Shown here piece by piece: positions 5,380 through 5,890 of a stretch of DNA of 5,890 nt; position 1 is the first letter of the stretch, and the number at the start of each line of letters is the position of its first letter. Made by a program: the position numbers and the translations under genes. The notes beneath the pieces were generated by a model. The model was not told where the DNA came from. It saw nothing but the letters and a program-made list of their open reading frames with translations, and did not search any database. Origin of the DNA: Bifidobacterium breve (GTDB lineage Bacteria > Actinomycetota > Actinomycetes > S36-B12); NCBI GenBank assembly GCA_943328365.2, contig CALPZT020000113.1, forward strand, positions 1 through 5,890, given 5' to 3'.

Positions 5380-5579
5380 TGACACTGGACGATTCCACTC
5401 GCCGGCAGCTGAGATTCTCGCTGTTCCTCCAGGGTGCGGCCCTGCTCATGTTCGCGGTCGCGCTCATCGCGCAGATAGCGACCGGCGGCGCACCGGTCCT
5501 CATCATGGTGTTCGGCGTCGGCGTCGTTCTCGTGGCGCTGGCCATGGCCTTCACCTCAATGAGAATGCGCCGCCACTGA
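5379..5579 (+). CDS. Small hypothetical membrane protein with two predicted helices
   Basis: Protein of 66 residues, family not recognised. A short polar N-terminus (MTLDDSTRRQLRFS) leads into a hydrophobic stretch at about 14-34 (LFLQGAALLMFAVALIAQIA). A Gly-rich turn (TGGAP) follows, then a second hydrophobic stretch at about 39-59, and a basic tail (MRMRRH). This predicts a two-helix inner-membrane hairpin with both ends in the cytoplasm by the positive-inside rule. The gene has its own probable leaderless promoter and lies 34 nt after vapC, so it need not belong to the toxin-antitoxin unit. It converges on the DUF1566 gene. That it is a real gene rests on the promoter-to-start spacing, GC-biased third positions and the clean hydrophobicity pattern. 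Confidence 0.65.
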   Translation: MTLDDSTRRQLRFSLFLQGAALLMFAVALIAQIATGGAPVLIMVFGVGVVLVALAMAFTSMRMRRH

Positions 5580-5647
5580 AGCAATCGACCTGAGCCGATG
5601 CGCCTCACGGCTACCACACACCGTCGCAGACCCCCTTGGATCAATGG
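5580..5647. other. Convergent intergenic gap, no clear terminator
   Basis: The 68-nt gap between two converging genes should hold transcription ends. The only dyad I see is AGCCG (5593-5597) with CGGCT (5608-5612), a 5-bp stem with a 10-nt loop and no T-run on either strand. Confidence 0.3.
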
Positions 5648-5890
5648 CTAGAAGGCCCTCACCGGTCGGACGCGGATGATGTTGTCCTTGGCCATATAGC
5701 TGCCGGGGGTAGACGTGACCCCTTGGAACCTCCGGTAGACCGCGTTGAGCGCATTGACCTGCGTCGAACTCCAGTAGTTGCCCTGTGCACCAAACCCGCC
5801 GACCTGGGACCGCTGTCCGAAGAGGGTGTTCAGTTCGTCCTGCGAGGGCAGGTACCAGTCGGAGTAGCCCCCGCTCGTCACGCTCGCAAC
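5648..5890 (-). CDS. DUF1566 (Lcl C-terminal-like) domain protein, C-terminal end (runs off right edge)
   Basis: The last 80 residues of a larger protein; the start lies beyond 5890, and the GTG at 5881-5879 is probably internal. The segment carries three hallmarks of the DUF1566 domain in order: GYSDWYLPSQDELNTLF, GNYWSSTQ and the terminal RVRPVRAF. In other bacteria this domain ends exported surface proteins, including the Legionella collagen-like adhesin, and often contributes to glycan or surface binding. A secreted protein is therefore likely here, but no signal peptide or upstream domain is visible. The stop TAG is 5650-5648. The family assignment is good; the function is inferred. The role of this gene relative to its neighbours is unclear, as it is convergent with the small membrane protein. 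Confidence 0.85.
   Translation of the reverse strand, partial: VASVTSGGYSDWYLPSQDELNTLFGQRSQVGGFGAQGNYWSSTQVNALNAVYRRFQGVTSTPGSYMAKDNIIRVRPVRAF

Noticed and set aside
5593..5612. Hairpin AGCCG/CGGCT as a bidirectional terminator
   Set aside because: The stem is only 5 bp with a 10-nt loop, and no T-run follows on either strand.

Overview
The window looks like a stretch of chromosome from a high-GC Gram-positive bacterium (Actinomycetota; a Microbacteriaceae-like organism would fit, but this is inference). Supporting signs are the strong G/C bias at third codon positions, GTG and TTG start codons, long antisense shadow frames, two probable leaderless transcripts (a TANNNT -10 box 6-7 nt ahead of a start codon), and a VapBC pair resembling mycobacterial Rv0623/Rv0624. 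The density is that of ordinary bacterial chromosome, with no gap above 300 nt. No rRNA, tRNA, CRISPR array or insertion sequence was seen.

Layout. (1) Positions 1-440, minus strand: N-terminal part of a DEAD-box RNA helicase running off the left edge. (2) Positions 441-623: a divergent intergenic region with three separate inverted repeats, a consensus -35 facing left and a -10 box facing right. (3) Positions 624-4608, plus strand: a probable operon of four genes. They are an MprF-flippase-like (UPF0104/YbhN) membrane protein, a cytosolic FrnE-type DsbA-family oxidoreductase with a CPWC motif, a histidine phosphatase, and a thiamine-diphosphate enzyme of the pyruvate/indolepyruvate decarboxylase family. 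The first three overlap (23 bp, then ATGA) and are probably translationally coupled. The fourth follows a 103-nt gap and most likely starts at TTG 2980. (4) Positions 4609-5344: a VapBC type II toxin-antitoxin module with a promoter/operator containing two ATGTACA repeats exactly 20 bp apart; vapB and vapC overlap as GTGA. (5) Positions 5379-5579: a 66-residue membrane protein, probably leaderless. (6) Positions 5648-5890, minus strand: C-terminal end of a protein with a DUF1566 (Lcl C-terminal-like) domain, running off the right edge and convergent with the small membrane protein.

How the genes work together. The toxin-antitoxin pair is a self-contained unit. The four-gene group combines membrane, redox, phosphatase and 2-oxo-acid decarboxylase functions, and no single pathway is obvious. 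The most notable biochemical detail is in the decarboxylase: the N-terminal catalytic residues of the family (Asp, Glu, His-His) are present, but the C-terminal catalytic Glu position reads Gln. I see no clear evidence for an undescribed multi-gene system. The best leads are this substitution, the palindrome-rich divergent promoter region and the vapBC operator.
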